A DNA stretch of 64,000 nucleotides from Desulforapulum autotrophicum HRM2 (GTDB lineage Bacteria; Desulfobacterota; Desulfobacteria; Desulfobacterales; Desulfobacteraceae), in assembly GCF_000020365.1 (NCBI RefSeq), contig NC_012108.1, positions 3,976,001 through 4,040,000 on the forward strand, given 5' to 3'. Of this stretch, positions 27,462 to 37,058 are shown one piece after another. Position numbers and translations under genes: made by a program. Under the pieces are notes generated by a model. That model was not told where the DNA came from. It did no database searches and saw only the letters and a list, made by a program, of their open reading frames with translations. Numbering within the stretch: position 1 is the first letter of the stretch; each line of letters begins with the position of its first letter.

Positions 27462-29438
27462 TCATAAAAGATCATGGTCCCAGTTCCACAGGCCAGGACG
27501 CTGTTTCATGACCATCTGTTTAGGCACGGGTTCCTCCATGGTTGCAAACAGGGTATAACCGGCCCGTTTCAATTCACCGACCTTGGACGCAATATCCAGC
27601 CGCCATCCAGGAAACACCCAGAAGTTTCCGTCCCTGCGTGACACCCACCCCTGTTCGTTCATGGGGCTTGAAAACGGCGTATCAAGCTTGATCTCATCCG
27701 AGACAATCCTTGATATGGCAAGGGGCCAATTTCCGTCGACCACCACCCCAAGGGGAATGCAAGCGCCGACGCCAAGGGTCATGAAACCCTCCATGCCCAG
27801 TTCAGGGCTTGCAAAGGCACCTGAGAACCCTAAAGTTCGAAGCATTTCAAGGGCCGAGGCATTGGCTATATTGCAAAAGGGACCGGCCCAGAGTTCAAGA
27901 CTGCCCGGATCGGCAAACAATCCCGTCTGCCACACGGCATTGAGCACAAATCGGTGTGCACCCTTTGCTATGACTTGTTTTATCAGGGCCATGTAAGCGG
28001 CTTCATCTTTTGGCCAGACCACAGGCGACAACCACCACCAGGTATCCTGAACCACCCGGTTGGGAAGTTTAGCCATGGCCCGTTCAGAGAGCCACAGGGC
28101 CTTGTCTCCGACCTTATTTCCCCGGACAGGAGTTCGGGTCAGGGTGATATGGGTGGTTGTCTCCCCCCTGAATTTCCGCCTTGGTGAAACAGCGACCCCC
28201 ACTCCCACCGCCCTCTTTGGCGGTTTTACACTCAGAGGCTCAATGGTTTCAAGTTCATCCTTAAGACCCTGGATCAGGTCCTGGACCTCGGACTCCCTGC
28301 GGTCCACAATAAATACCGGATCCCCCTTTTGAAGCCAGGTCCCCCGCCTTGATTTCAGGGTAAACCGTCCCCGTTTGGGAACCGAACGGGTCACCCGCTG
28401 GATGGCATGGCCCTTGCCGTCCTCATAACCTATTCTTAGAAGATCCCCCTTCATAAGCGCCTCCCGGGTGACAAAAAACGGCGTTTTTTCCATCTTCACC
28501 CTTCCGGCGAACAGGCCGGAACCTGTCTCCACATCGGCCTTTAAAGGATTCTGGGGTCGCTGGTCAAGCAAATTGTAATGGGTGGCAGGACGGCCCATGG
28601 CATAGTCGAGGAACGAAAGGGCCCTGCGCTTTTCATCCGGGTCACTACCGTGGTCCCGGAGCAATCGATATGCCTTTACCGTATAGAAAACGTAGTGGGG
28701 ACTTTTTTTCCGGCCTTCAATTTTCCAGGTACTCACTTCAGGAATCTTGTTCAGCACCTTGACAAGCACATCAGCGGAAAAATCCACACAGGAAAAAAAC
28801 CGCTGGCGCAGGCCCTTCTGGGTGTAAATCCGCCTGCAGGGCTGAACACACCTCCCCCTGATGCCACTCTTTCCCCCGAACCAGCTACTCCAGTAGCATC
28901 GTCCGGAAACACCATAGCAGAGTGCCCCATGGATAAACACCTCAAGATCAAGTCCTGGTGGCGTTTTTTCTGCCATGATCTTAATCTCATCCACGCTCAA
29001 CTCCCTTGGCAGCACCACCCTGTCAAACCCTGCCCTTTTCACCGCGTCAAGCCCTGGGGAAAACGAGGCGTTCCCAAGGGTAGAAAGATGAATTTCCCCC
29101 TTAAAACCATGGGCTTTTGCAATATTCACCACTGCCAGGTCCTGGACAATGAGGGCATGGGGTTGCACATAGGCAACAAGCTTGGCAATAATTTTTTCAA
29201 CCTTTTCGATCTCATTGGGCTTGATCATGGAATTGATAGCCACATGAACCGCCACTCCCCTTGATCGGGCAAGGGCGGTAAGGCGTGCGAGCTCCTCAAC
29301 ACCAAAATTTGCCGCTTCCATACGGGCTGAAAAGATTTTAAGGCCGCAGTATACGGCATCGGCACCGGCAGCGATGGCCCCAAGGAATGAGTCCACATCC
29401 CCTGCAGGTGCAAGTATGATTGGTTTTTGAATTGTCAT
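27462..29438 (-). CDS. Peptidase U32 family protein, RlhA-like (RNA hydroxylation)
   Basis: U32 proteins such as RlhA and TrhP are needed for hydroxylation of 23S rRNA or tRNA pyrimidines rather than being true peptidases. The 658 residues begin with the TIM-barrel-like MTIQKPIILAPAGDVDSFL. The U32 signature follows, LEVFIHGALCYGVSGRCYWSS near residues 165-185. Four cysteines (173-203 region, ending RGRCVQPCRR) could hold an iron-sulfur cluster. The C-terminal part holds a DUF3656-like region (GDLLRIGYEDGKG). Length fits RlhA (about 650) better than TrhP (about 450). The substrate is not proven. Confidence 0.83.
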   Translation of the reverse strand: MTIQKPIILAPAGDVDSFLGAIAAGADAVYCGLKIFSARMEAANFGVEELARLTALARSRGVAVHVAINSMIKPNEIEKVEKIIAKLVAYVQPHALIVQDLAVVNIAKAHGFKGEIHLSTLGNASFSPGLDAVKRAGFDRVVLPRELSVDEIKIMAEKTPPGLDLEVFIHGALCYGVSGRCYWSSWFGGKSGIRGRCVQPCRRIYTQKGLRQRFFSCVDFSADVLVKVLNKIPEVSTWKIEGRKKSPHYVFYTVKAYRLLRDHGSDPDEKRRALSFLDYAMGRPATHYNLLDQRPQNPLKADVETGSGLFAGRVKMEKTPFFVTREALMKGDLLRIGYEDGKGHAIQRVTRSVPKRGRFTLKSRRGTWLQKGDPVFIVDRRESEVQDLIQGLKDELETIEPLSVKPPKRAVGVGVAVSPRRKFRGETTTHITLTRTPVRGNKVGDKALWLSERAMAKLPNRVVQDTWWWLSPVVWPKDEAAYMALIKQVIAKGAHRFVLNAVWQTGLFADPGSLELWAGPFCNIANASALEMLRTLGFSGAFASPELGMEGFMTLGVGACIPLGVVVDGNWPLAISRIVSDEIKLDTPFSSPMNEQGWVSRRDGNFWVFPGWRLDIASKVGELKRAGYTLFATMEEPVPKQMVMKQRPGLWNWDHDLL

Positions 29439-29472
29439 GATTTACAGGGGTAATCCTAATTGACTGACAGGT

Positions 29473-29706
29473 TTAATAATACAACCCTTTTGAATTAATA
29501 CAGACGCTGCTCCAGGAATTGACTCTCACCCAGCCGGCTCTCTTTTCCTCTACCATTTCCCTTCTTTCACGGACACGAACTCGACGCTCAGCCCCAACGA
29601 TTTCAATAAAACCGATGTGGTAAACCCGGCGACGATCCTCACCTGTTCTTCGATCAAGGGAAGATCGTTTTTGTCGTTTTTCCAGGGAATTACAACCTAT
29701 TTTCAT
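29473..29706 (-). CDS. Small DRR-motif protein of unknown function
   Basis: About 77 residues, strongly basic, contain repeated Arg-rich motifs: RSSLDRRTGEDRRR, then GAERRVRVRERREMVEEKR, and end with GWVRVNSWSSVCINSKGLYY. Similar DRRxGxDRR proteins occur in deltaproteobacteria, from memory, with no known role. The frame stays open to 29784. The ATG at 29706 lacks a good ribosome site and an AGGAGG lies 27 bases upstream, so the start is uncertain. It lies between the U32 gene and the DEAD-box gene and has its own promoter candidate. Confidence 0.6.
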   Translation of the reverse strand: MKIGCNSLEKRQKRSSLDRRTGEDRRRVYHIGFIEIVGAERRVRVRERREMVEEKRAGWVRVNSWSSVCINSKGLYY

Positions 29707-29805
29707 CTTTCGATAAAATACGACGATAAGACACCTCCTGGTTAGCATTAGCCATGACAGGGTCGCCCGTTCAAATCGAACCAAATCAAAGGGTCAATAC
29801 CGGCA

Positions 29806-29833
29806 TATATAATATCCAGAGATTAATTGTCAA
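29806..29833 (-). promoter_or_regulatory. Promoter for the DRR-motif gene and probably the U32 gene
   Basis: A perfect TTGACA (29828-29833) is followed after 16 bases by TATATA (29806-29811) on the minus strand, about 100 bases before the DRR-motif gene. An 18-base spacing to TATATG is also possible. Confidence 0.5.
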
Positions 29834-29852
29834 ACGAAAAACCGAATCAGAT

Positions 29853-31703
29853 TTAGGCCTTGGTACTCCTGGAAATCTTGAGTTGCTGACCTGCCACCCT
29901 CACCTTTTTCAAAAGCTCAAAAATAGTCGCCGGCATACCAATGGGTAAATCCACAAACGAGTGATCGTGTTCAATGGTTATGGCACCTATGAATTTTCCG
30001 TCAAGCTCGGCCTCATTGGCAATGGCACCGACAATATCCTTTGGCTTGGCGCCATGGACGTCACCCACTTCGATCCGAAACCGTTCCATCCCCTTTCCAG
30101 GTGGCAGAGCCGCGGCCTTTTTGGGAGATGCCTTTTTTTTCCCTGCTGGTTTGTCCGCTAATTTCGCCGCCTTGGGGGAAGGCTTATCCCTGGACTTCTC
30201 GTCATCCTTCCGGAAAGGCTTATCCTTAGGCTTCTCGTCCTTCCGAAAGGCCTTATCTCTGGATTTCTCATCCTTCCGGAGGGGCTTATCCTTAAATTTA
30301 TCTTCCGTCCGGGAAGGCTTTTCAGAAACAACCGACACTTTTTTCGGAGAGGAAAGAAGAAGGGGTTTCTCCCCCTGGAGCATAAGGGCAAGGGCTGCAG
30401 CAATGTCCAGGGCCGGCACGTCGTGCTCCTGGCGATACTGCTCCATGAGTTCCAGATAGAGATCCAGCTCCTTTGAGGCAAGCGTATCTGTTATGCTCTG
30501 GTTAAAATCGGCAATACGTTTATCGTTGATCGCTTCGGTTGAGGGAAGTTTCATCATCTCTATCTGCTGGCGGGTGGTTTTCTCGATCACCTTGAGCATC
30601 CAGCGTTCCCTTGGTGAAACAAAAAGTATGGCGTCTCCGGCACGCCCGGCACGGCCTGTTCTGCCGATTCGGTGGACATAGGATTCAGCACCGTTGGGTA
30701 TGTCATAGTTGATCACATGGCTCACCCTTTCCACATCAAGTCCCCGGGCCGCCACATCCGTTGCAACAAGAATGTCGATTTTTCCCTTTTTAAACCGATC
30801 TATGGTTCTTTCCCTTGCCTTCTGAGCAATATCCCCGTTCAGGGCCACCGCAGCATACCCCCTTGCTTCGAGCTTCTCCGCAAGTTCCACCGTTGCCGTC
30901 TTGGTACGGACAAAAACAATGATAGCGTCAAAGGTTTCCGCCTCAAGGATTCGGGTCAGGGCGTCAAGCTTGTGGGTTCCCTTGACCATCCAGAACCGCT
31001 GGCGAATGGTGTCGGCAGTGGCGGTTCTCAGCCGGATAAAGACATCCTTGGGATCCGTGAGATACTTTATTGCTATCTTCTTGATGGGTGCTGGCATGGT
31101 TGCCGAAAACAGGGCAACCTGACGGCCGGGAGGGGTCTGCTCGAGAATCCACTCCACATCATCAATAAATCCCATTCTGAGCATCTCATCGGCCTCGTCA
31201 ATGACAAGGGTCATGATCTGTGTCAGGTCCAGGACACCGCGCTTCATCAAATCCATGAGTCGTCCCGGGGTGCCAACGATCACATGAACCCCTCGTTTCA
31301 ACTGGTTAAGCTGCCCTGCATATGCCTGCCCCCCGTAGACGGGCAAGACATTAAACCCCTTGATGCGGGCCGCATAACCCTTAAAGGATTCAGCCACCTG
31401 GATGGCAAGCTCCCTTGTGGGGGCAAGCACCAGCACCTGGGGCTTCTTGAGTTTAATGTCAATGCGGGACAGAAGCGGAAGGGCGAATGCAGCAGTCTTG
31501 CCCGTTCCTGTCTGGGCCTGGCCCAGGAGATCACGACCGGCCAGGATATAGGGAATGGTTTCGGCCTGGATGGTGGTGGGCGTTTCATAACCCAGGTCGT
31601 CCAGGGCTTTTAATACGGGTTTGATCAAACCCATTTCGCTGAAACCGGATTCGCTGAAACCGGGTTCATTGCAATCGGGTTCGCGGGAACTTTCAGAGGC
31701 CAT
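29853..31703 (-). CDS. DEAD-box RNA helicase of the CsdA/DeaD type
   Basis: This ATP-dependent RNA helicase is likely active in ribosome assembly or mRNA remodelling. Of 617 residues, the Q-motif is GYETPTTIQ near 39. Motif I is AQTGTGKT (63-70), motif II DEAD near 171, motif III SAT, and motif VI HRIGRTGRAGR. Residues about 458-531 are a lysine-rich low-complexity tail with imperfect repeats of the K-x-F-R-K-D-E-K type. The last 75 residues (FRIEVGDVHGAKPKDIVGAI) form a DbpA-type RNA-binding domain. The frame opens upstream to 31802, but the ATG at 31703 fits the promoter and the family. Confidence 0.93.
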   Translation of the reverse strand: MASESSREPDCNEPGFSESGFSEMGLIKPVLKALDDLGYETPTTIQAETIPYILAGRDLLGQAQTGTGKTAAFALPLLSRIDIKLKKPQVLVLAPTRELAIQVAESFKGYAARIKGFNVLPVYGGQAYAGQLNQLKRGVHVIVGTPGRLMDLMKRGVLDLTQIMTLVIDEADEMLRMGFIDDVEWILEQTPPGRQVALFSATMPAPIKKIAIKYLTDPKDVFIRLRTATADTIRQRFWMVKGTHKLDALTRILEAETFDAIIVFVRTKTATVELAEKLEARGYAAVALNGDIAQKARERTIDRFKKGKIDILVATDVAARGLDVERVSHVINYDIPNGAESYVHRIGRTGRAGRAGDAILFVSPRERWMLKVIEKTTRQQIEMMKLPSTEAINDKRIADFNQSITDTLASKELDLYLELMEQYRQEHDVPALDIAAALALMLQGEKPLLLSSPKKVSVVSEKPSRTEDKFKDKPLRKDEKSRDKAFRKDEKPKDKPFRKDDEKSRDKPSPKAAKLADKPAGKKKASPKKAAALPPGKGMERFRIEVGDVHGAKPKDIVGAIANEAELDGKFIGAITIEHDHSFVDLPIGMPATIFELLKKVRVAGQQLKISRSTKA

Positions 31704-31773
31704 AATTTTTTTTACCTTAAAAATATAAATAGCCGACGGAATCGGCCGGAAGTTGTTGAATGACAAGTAAGAT

Positions 31774-31802
31774 AATATATACCATTGGTTTCTTTTTTGC
31801 AA
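31774..31802 (-). promoter_or_regulatory. Promoter of the DEAD-box helicase gene
   Basis: TTGCAA (31797-31802), 17 bases, then TATATT (31774-31779) on the minus strand. It leaves a leader of about 65 bases before the ATG at 31703. The divergent helicase gene starts 40 bases on the other side. Confidence 0.5.
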
Positions 31803-31841
31803 GCCCTTGTAATATTCCCTGTTTTATGGTTTACATCATGT

Positions 31842-34070
31842 ATGAAAAAACAATCCAATAAAGGGCCGGACAAACCCTTCGGCCGAAATTCACGCCAGGG
31901 CAACGGGAAAAAAACGTCCAGCATAAAAACGCCCATGACCATGACACCTGGGGCAGACCCGGAGCTTGCAAAAATCTTCAAAAAAATCGGTTTTCCCAAG
32001 CCGTCCCCCTTTGTGCCCGATTCGTTCCAGCTTGAGGCCGTTGAGGCCATCGAATCTTCAGACTGCCTGGTCACAGCCCCCACCGGGGCCGGTAAAACCT
32101 GGATCGCAGAAACTGCAGCCAGGCAATACCTTGAAAGGGGGCAGAAAATCTGGTACGCTACCCCCCTCAAAGCCCTGACCAACTCCATCTATGCCCAGTT
32201 CATACGATGCTTCGGCCGGGACAAGGTGGGCATTTTAACCGGCGACGTAAAGGAAAACCCGGACGCCCCCCTGATCATTGGAACCACGGAAATCCTCAGA
32301 AACCAGCTCTACGATGCCATGCACACGGGCGAGGACCTGGGAGCAGACTTCATCATCCTTGACGAGGCCCATTTCCTGGGCGATCCAGAACGGGGGGTCG
32401 TGTGGGAAGAGATCATCATCTATCTGCCGGTGAGAATCCCCATTCTCATGCTTTCGGCAACCATCGGCAACACAGGCCTCATTGCCGAATGGCTGACAAC
32501 TATTCGGGGAAAAGAGTGCCATGTCATCCAGACAACCGAACGTCCGGTTCCTCTGTTTCCACTTTTCCTGAACCCCACGGGGGTCATCTCCCCCCTTATC
32601 AGACAGACTACCGGCAAAAAAAAACTCACCCTCCACAGGGGCGTTGCCGAATATCTCAAGGCCAAACCAAGACCCCAGATCAGCCTGCCCGGACGGTTGC
32701 CGGATTTTTCCGAAATCCTCAAGGTTCTGGACCACTTTGACCTGCTTCCAGCGATCTTTTTTCTTAAATCCAGGTCCGACTGCGACCAGGCAATCAAAAG
32801 CTGCACGGGCGAAATCCTGGCAAAGGACAAGCGAAAAAGGACTCAGCTTGCCCTGCGCATAGACGAACTTACAGCGTCAAACCGTCACCTTGCCCGCCAC
32901 GGGCAGCGGCAGATCCTTGAACACACGGCAGCGGCCTCCCACCACTCAGGCCAACTGCCCGGCTGGAAGGTGGTTGTCGAGACCCTGATGGCCGAAGGGC
33001 TGCTCAACGCCATGTTTGCCACCTCAACCGTGGCTGCGGGGGTGAACTTTCCAGCAAGGAGTGTTGTCATTCTCAACTCCGACCGATTCAACGGCACCGA
33101 GTTCCTGCCCCTGACAGCCAGCGAGTTCCAGCAGATGACAGGCAGGGCCGGACGACGGGGAATGGACAAAATTGGATTTGCCGTTGTCATTCCCGGACGC
33201 TTCATGGATCTCAACCATGGGGCAAGAATGCTGACTGCCCCCCCCCTTGATGTAAAAAGCCAGATCAAAATCAATTTTTCCATGACCCTCAACCTGCTGC
33301 TCTCCCACACCCCTGACAAAATACGGCTGCTCCTCGACAATTCATTTGCCTCCCACATGATCACCCAGGGAAAACGGGGCAACTACGCCAGAAAAGCCTT
33401 TGGCGCCAAACTTGAACATCTCTGGGACCACTTCATGGCCCACCTTGAATTCCTCAAGCAGGAGGCGTTTGTGTCCGAGGATGACACCCTCACACCCGAT
33501 GGCGTCTGGGCGGCACAGCTTCGCATGGACGCCCCGCTGCTGGTGGCCCAGAGCTTAAGACTCGGTCTTCTTCCGGAAAGGGACCCTGTGATGCTTGCCG
33601 CGGTCATGGCTTCTTTTGTCAGCGAAAAAGAATTTGAAGACGAAAGCATGGAACGACGAATGCTGCCCAAACGGGTGATACGACAGTTTCTCACCCTGAG
33701 AAAGGGACTCAAACCCTTTGCCTCAAAACTTATGGAGCTGGGGTTTAATGCGCCTTTTCTCTATCTTCAACCGGCATCGGTCATGCTTGCCTGGGCCGGT
33801 GGAGAGCCCTGGGAATCCACCTTGAAACGCACCGCCTTTGCCGAGGGAGACCTTGCCAGACTGATCCTGAGAACCGCAGAGAACTTAAGACAGCTTGCCG
33901 GAGTAAAACAGGCCTTTCCCGTTATTGCGGCAACCGCCTTTGAGGCAATGGACCTTATTCTCAGGGAACCCGTAGTCAACGCCACAGACGGGGTGGAAGA
34001 TGAAGAAACTGATGAAACTGATGAAGAAATTGGGACTGAAAATGATAAAAAAAATCAGCTACATCCTTGA
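31842..34070 (+). CDS. Ski2-like DEAH-box superfamily 2 helicase
   Basis: The 742 residues carry SF2 motifs in order: Walker A APTGAGKT (79-86), TPLKALTNS (Ia), DEAH in FIILDEAHFLGDPERG near 171, LSATIGN (III), HHSGQLPGWK near 368, STVAAGVNFPARSVV (V) and QMTGRAGRRGMDKIG (VI) near 432. A helical Ski2/Brr2-like C-terminus follows and ends in an acidic tail (DGVEDEETDETDEEIG). Such bacterial helicases act on RNA or on DNA repair intermediates; which one cannot be read here. The start at 31842 lacks a clear ribosome site, and the frame is open to 31785. It is divergent from the DEAD-box gene. Confidence 0.85.
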   Translation: MKKQSNKGPDKPFGRNSRQGNGKKTSSIKTPMTMTPGADPELAKIFKKIGFPKPSPFVPDSFQLEAVEAIESSDCLVTAPTGAGKTWIAETAARQYLERGQKIWYATPLKALTNSIYAQFIRCFGRDKVGILTGDVKENPDAPLIIGTTEILRNQLYDAMHTGEDLGADFIILDEAHFLGDPERGVVWEEIIIYLPVRIPILMLSATIGNTGLIAEWLTTIRGKECHVIQTTERPVPLFPLFLNPTGVISPLIRQTTGKKKLTLHRGVAEYLKAKPRPQISLPGRLPDFSEILKVLDHFDLLPAIFFLKSRSDCDQAIKSCTGEILAKDKRKRTQLALRIDELTASNRHLARHGQRQILEHTAAASHHSGQLPGWKVVVETLMAEGLLNAMFATSTVAAGVNFPARSVVILNSDRFNGTEFLPLTASEFQQMTGRAGRRGMDKIGFAVVIPGRFMDLNHGARMLTAPPLDVKSQIKINFSMTLNLLLSHTPDKIRLLLDNSFASHMITQGKRGNYARKAFGAKLEHLWDHFMAHLEFLKQEAFVSEDDTLTPDGVWAAQLRMDAPLLVAQSLRLGLLPERDPVMLAAVMASFVSEKEFEDESMERRMLPKRVIRQFLTLRKGLKPFASKLMELGFNAPFLYLQPASVMLAWAGGEPWESTLKRTAFAEGDLARLILRTAENLRQLAGVKQAFPVIAATAFEAMDLILREPVVNATDGVEDEETDETDEEIGTENDKKNQLHP

Positions 34071-34338
34071 AAACTGGAAGATGATCGTTCATCTTCTCTT
34101 TAAGACACGACGATTCGGGGTGAACAACCTAACGTGGTCGAGCCATCCGTCGGTATTTGGAACCGCCCTTCCCCTGGGTCTTGGCCGGGCGTTTAAAAAC
34201 TACCAAATGATGAAAATCAGGGCATTTTCAGGATTCATCCCCCTTAACGACGCCATTGAGATTTTCCCATACCATGCAAAAAAGCATGGTTACAAGCCCA
34301 TATCCCTACAGGGGGAAAACACACAACCCAGACAATAA
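34042..34338 (+). CDS. Hypothetical protein of about 98 residues
   Basis: This ORF overlaps the acidic tail of the Ski2-like helicase by 29 bases in another frame and fills the gap to ettA. The product (MIKKISYILENWKMIVHLLF at the start, FGVNNLTWSSHPSVFGTALP in the middle) has a plausible amino-acid mix, with aromatic and glycine residues like a folded protein. No family was recognised. The ribosome site is weak, and the start could also be 34000. It may be a real small gene or chance. Confidence 0.45.
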   Translation: MIKKISYILENWKMIVHLLFKTRRFGVNNLTWSSHPSVFGTALPLGLGRAFKNYQMMKIRAFSGFIPLNDAIEIFPYHAKKHGYKPISLQGENTQPRQ

Positions 34339-34409
34339 AAGGCGGACGCCCATGGGCACACCCCTTTACCGGGGTGACATAAACCAGACTTTATCAGGAG
34401 CAAAACAAG

Positions 34410-36092
34410 ATGTCAGAAGATACCAAAAAAGTGATTTATTCCATGATCCGGGTCAGCAAGTTCTACGACAAAAAACCGGTATTAAAGGATATTTCCCTTT
34501 CATATTTTTACGGGGCAAAAATCGGGGTCCTCGGCCTCAACGGGTCGGGCAAGAGCTCGTTACTCAAAATCCTTGCAGGCATCGACAAGGAGTTCAACGG
34601 CGAAACCATCCTGTCCAAGGGGTTTACCGTGGGCTATCTTGAGCAGGAACCCCTTGTGGAATCCGACAAAACCGTACGTGAGATTGTCGAGCAGGGGGTC
34701 CAGGAAACGGTGGATCTTGTGAACGAGTACGAGGCCATCAGCGAAAAGTTTGCCGAACCCATGTCCGACGATGAGATGGACAAACTGATCCAGCGCCAGG
34801 GGGACCTCCAGGAGCAGTTGGATCACCGGGACGCCTGGGACCTCGATTCAAGGCTCAAGATGGCCATGGCCGCCCTTGGCTGTCCCGACGGAGATACAAA
34901 AGTATCGATTATTTCAGGAGGCGAGAAACGCCGGGTGGCCCTTTGCAGACTCCTGCTGAAACAACCGGACATCCTGCTCCTGGACGAGCCCACCAACCAT
35001 CTGGATGCGGCCTCGGTCTCCTGGCTTGAGCAGCATTTAAGCCAATACCCTGGAACGGTAATTGCCGTCACCCATGATCGTTACTTTCTGGACAACGTTG
35101 CAGGCTGGATACTTGAACTTGACCGGGGTGAGGGCATTCCCTGGAAGGGTAACTACTCGTCCTGGCTTGAGCAGAAGCAGAACCGCCTCAAGACCCAGGA
35201 AAAACAGGAGAGCAAACGCCAGAAGACCCTGGAAAGGGAGCTTGAGTGGATCAAGATGTCGCCCAAGGGTCGGCGAAGTAAATCCAAGGCAAGGATCAAC
35301 GCCTATGACACCCTGTTGAGCCAGGACTCAGGAGAAAAGGAAAAAAATCTTGAGATCTTTATTCCACCCGGGCCCAGGCTGGGAGACAAGGTGATCGTGG
35401 CAACGGATGTCAAGAAATCCTTTGACGCAAGGGTGCTGGTGGACAAAATGAGCTTCATCATTCCACCTGGCGGCATCATCGGCGTGGTCGGTCCCAACGG
35501 GGCCGGAAAGTCGACCCTGTTTAAGATGATCACCAAAAAGGAAACACCGGATTCAGGCACCTTTGAAATCGGAGAGACGGTAAAAATCGCCCATGTGGAT
35601 CAGGAAAGGGACATTCTTGATCCAGAAAAGACCATATGGGAGAGCATCAGCGGCGGCAGCGACAACATCCTCATCGGAGGCCGTGAGATCAACTCCAGGG
35701 CCTATGTCTCAAAATTTAACTTTTCAGGGTCAGACCAGCAGAAAAAGGTCGGCGTCCTGTCCGGCGGCGAGCGCAACCGGGTTCACCTTGCCCTGATACT
35801 CAAGGAAGAGGCCAACCTCATCCTTTTGGACGAGCCGACCAACGATCTTGACGTCAACACCATGCGGGCCCTTGAAGAAGCCCTGGAAAACTTTGGCGGA
35901 TGCGCCATTGTGATCAGCCATGACCGGTGGTTCCTGGACCGGATTGCCACACACATCCTGGCCTTTGAAGGCAAAGGAGAAACCCTCTTCTTTGAGGGAT
36001 CCTACTCGGATTACGAGGCAGACCGAAAAAAACGACTCGGCATCAAGGCCGACCAGGTGGAAACCATCAAATACCGTCAGCTCACCCGTTGA
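34410..36092 (+). CDS. ettA: ABC-F translation factor EttA
   Basis: EttA binds the ribosomal E site and gates early elongation according to the energy state. The 560 residues have two ABC ATPase domains: Walker A GLNGSGKS near 45 and GPNGAGKS near 365; signatures ISGGEKRR and LSGGERNR; Walker B ILLLDEPTNHLD and LILLDEPTNDLD. A charged linker with SWLEQKQNRLKTQEKQESKR lies between. Length and the YFYGAKIGVLGLNG start match EttA rather than Uup or ABCF antibiotic-resistance proteins. There are no membrane segments. Confidence 0.93.
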   Translation: MSEDTKKVIYSMIRVSKFYDKKPVLKDISLSYFYGAKIGVLGLNGSGKSSLLKILAGIDKEFNGETILSKGFTVGYLEQEPLVESDKTVREIVEQGVQETVDLVNEYEAISEKFAEPMSDDEMDKLIQRQGDLQEQLDHRDAWDLDSRLKMAMAALGCPDGDTKVSIISGGEKRRVALCRLLLKQPDILLLDEPTNHLDAASVSWLEQHLSQYPGTVIAVTHDRYFLDNVAGWILELDRGEGIPWKGNYSSWLEQKQNRLKTQEKQESKRQKTLERELEWIKMSPKGRRSKSKARINAYDTLLSQDSGEKEKNLEIFIPPGPRLGDKVIVATDVKKSFDARVLVDKMSFIIPPGGIIGVVGPNGAGKSTLFKMITKKETPDSGTFEIGETVKIAHVDQERDILDPEKTIWESISGGSDNILIGGREINSRAYVSKFNFSGSDQQKKVGVLSGGERNRVHLALILKEEANLILLDEPTNDLDVNTMRALEEALENFGGCAIVISHDRWFLDRIATHILAFEGKGETLFFEGSYSDYEADRKKRLGIKADQVETIKYRQLTR

Positions 36093-36118
36093 CCCTATTT
36101 CTTTGACCGCCAAAGCCC

Positions 36119-37012
36119 TTGTCTAAAGATCAAGACTCACCACCCGGGGGCCCATCAAGGATGGGCTCCCTTACCGCCATCCACCTTGCCGTGGTTCTGT
36201 TCGGCTTCGCCGGGCTGTTTGGCAAATTTCTCACCTGCACCCCCCTTGTGATCGTGTTCGGCAGAACCGCATTTGCAGCCCTTGCACTGCTGCCCCTGGT
36301 ACTTGCCTCCAAGGCCAACCCGTTAGGGGAAAAGACACCCCGACTCAAGGTCTATATTCTCCAGGGAGTTCTTCTTGCCGTTCACTGGTGCACTTTTTTT
36401 CTCTCCATCCAGATTTCCACCGTTGCCCTGGGACTGCTCACCTTTTCAACCTTTCCTTTGTTCACAACCCTGCTGGAACCTTTTTTTTTCAAACAACAGA
36501 TCAAGCAAAAAGACCTGGTCATGGCCCTTATTGTGTTTGCAGGCCTCATCCTTGTTCTGCCCTCGTTTGATTTTTCACAAAAGCCAGCCCAGGGAGCCGT
36601 CTGGGGAACCGTCTCAGGTTTCACCTTTGCCCTTCTGGCCATTTTCAACAAAAAGAATCTTACCTTTGAGCCACCGGTGCGCCTGGCATTTTTCCAGAAT
36701 CTATTTGCCGCGGCAACCATTTTACCGATTTTTATCTTTGTTCCCCAGACCGTTCCAGCCCCCGGGGAAATCATTCTGATTGCCACCCTGGGCATCGTCT
36801 TTACGGCCCTTGCCCACACCCTGTTCATCTCTTCCCTGGAAGGACTGAGGGCAACCACAGTCAGTATCATCACCTGCCTTGAGCCCCTCTACGGCATCAT
36901 CCTTGCCGCCCTTCTCCTGCATGAAATCCCCGGCCTGCGCATGGTTGCCGGTGGGACCATCATTGTCTTGAGCACCCTGTTTGCCTCCCTTAATCGAAAA
37001 CATTCACAATAA
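36119..37012 (+). CDS. EamA/DMT family transporter
   Basis: The 297 residues show ten hydrophobic helices in two EamA repeats (HLAVVLFGFAGLFGKFLTCT at the N-terminus; VWGTVSGFTFALLAIFNKKN in the second half; ITCLEPLYGIILAALLLHEI near the end). The family exports or imports amino acids, sugars or other metabolites; the substrate is unknown. Start is TTG at 36119 without a ribosome site, or ATG at 36161, which precedes the first helix. It lies 26 bases after ettA. Confidence 0.86.
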   Translation: MSKDQDSPPGGPSRMGSLTAIHLAVVLFGFAGLFGKFLTCTPLVIVFGRTAFAALALLPLVLASKANPLGEKTPRLKVYILQGVLLAVHWCTFFLSIQISTVALGLLTFSTFPLFTTLLEPFFFKQQIKQKDLVMALIVFAGLILVLPSFDFSQKPAQGAVWGTVSGFTFALLAIFNKKNLTFEPPVRLAFFQNLFAAATILPIFIFVPQTVPAPGEIILIATLGIVFTALAHTLFISSLEGLRATTVSIITCLEPLYGIILAALLLHEIPGLRMVAGGTIIVLSTLFASLNRKHSQ

Positions 37013-37058
37013 CCGGAACGGCCGGAGATTAGGATGGCTGGAAAAACAACAAAAGATC

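Noticed and set aside
30672-31613. Plus-strand ORF of 313 codons
   Set aside because: It is a shadow of the DEAD-box helicase, whose motifs are all present on the minus strand.
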